Of a DNA stretch of 64,000 bases, positions 63,914 to 64,000 are shown piece after piece. Position 1 is the first letter of the stretch. Each line of letters starts with the position of its first letter. The stretch spans positions 1,612,001-1,676,000 of the forward strand of contig NZ_CP022529.1 of the NCBI RefSeq assembly GCF_002237595.1, in the 5' to 3' direction. The notes beneath the pieces were generated by a model. It did no database searches and was not told the DNA's origin. It was given only the letters and a program-made list of their open reading frames with translations. Source of the DNA: Labrenzia sp. VG12 (lineage in GTDB: Bacteria; Pseudomonadota; Alphaproteobacteria; Rhizobiales; Stappiaceae). A program made the translations under genes and the position numbers.

Positions 63914-64000
63914 ATGTCCGAAAAGTTCGTTGTAGAACACAGTGAAGGCCCTGTCACACTCGCACGCCTCCAGTTTTTTGACATCAGCCAGTCAAGCCTC
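63914..64000 (+). CDS. Partial gene at window edge, 29 residues visible
   Basis: An ATG at 63914 with GGAG upstream opens a frame that runs off the window: MSEKFVVEHSEGPVTLARLQ and nine more residues. No family can be assigned from so little. It is divergent from pccB. Confidence 0.55.
   Translation, partial: MSEKFVVEHSEGPVTLARLQFFDISQSSL

Noticed and set aside
63712..63945. Short + strand frame upstream of pccB
   Set aside because: It overlaps the likely promoter region and the better supported start at 63914, and has no coding character.
1..64000. CRISPR arrays, prophage genes, transposases, rRNA genes and replication origin
   Set aside because: I looked for repeated spacers, phage structural genes, transposase motifs, rRNA and DnaA-box clusters and found none.

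Overview
This GC-rich, densely coded chromosomal window comes from an alphaproteobacterium, most likely a marine member of the Hyphomicrobiales near the Roseibium/Labrenzia (Stappiaceae) group. That placement is an inference from gene content: a phasin, DUF1489, DUF599 and DUF2306 proteins, a sqdB-sqdD-sqdC sulfolipid operon, an FMN-riboswitch-controlled RibN-type transporter, clpA-clpS, a LiuR-like regulator with isovaleryl-CoA dehydrogenase, and a CtrA-type TTAA-N7-TTAA site. I see no prophage, insertion sequence, CRISPR array, rRNA or replication origin. One tRNA gene (Leu, GAG) is present.

Layout. 1-9 kb: partial M20 amidohydrolase, PLP decarboxylase with divergent ArsR regulator, a tandem pair of secreted trypsin-like proteins (the second lacks the catalytic serine), HIT protein, GST and AzlCD. 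9-16 kb: formyltransferase-fold protein, atypical SDR, patatin-fold protein without its catalytic dyad, then clpA-clpS and a phasin. 16-24 kb: D-Ala-D-Ala carboxypeptidase with SPOR domain behind a CtrA-like site, a VWA + membrane J-protein pair, DUF2306/TetR with paired palindromic operators, DUF1489, an epimerase and a small membrane protein. 24-31 kb: DUF599, two class III nucleotide cyclases, YdcF, a globin-fold protein lacking heme ligands, a ClpP paralogue, ACT, GNAT and an agmatinase-family enzyme. 31-41 kb: a probable LiuR-controlled operon (MerR, thioesterase, GNAT, isovaleryl-CoA dehydrogenase, cupin, SDR), GH25 lysozyme, ohr/ohrR, TetR/DUF1330 with paired operators, and MgtE.

41-46 kb: four co-oriented genes centred on a 921-residue SF2 helicase with two membrane helices inside its C-terminal part, next to tRNA-Leu and an orphan FliN-like protein. 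46-53 kb: lipB, a chemoreceptor behind a Fur-like box, sqdBDC, acylphosphatase. 52.7-56 kb: riboswitch-ribN, then an RNA-repair pair (Rnl-type RNA ligase overlapping an HD-polynucleotide kinase). 56-64 kb: HAD phosphatase and propionyl-CoA carboxylase subunits pccA and pccB, split by three small secreted proteins and an M48 protease.

The most interesting items are the membrane-embedded helicase cassette, the ligase/HD-Pnk repair operon, and a set of proteins that keep an enzyme or globin fold but lack its key residues (pseudoprotease at 3791, patatin-like at 11099, SDR at 10194, globin-like at 27279). Several local regulators show their operators directly as palindromes. Starts were re-chosen by ribosome-binding sites where noted; all functions are inferred from sequence motifs by eye, without database searches.
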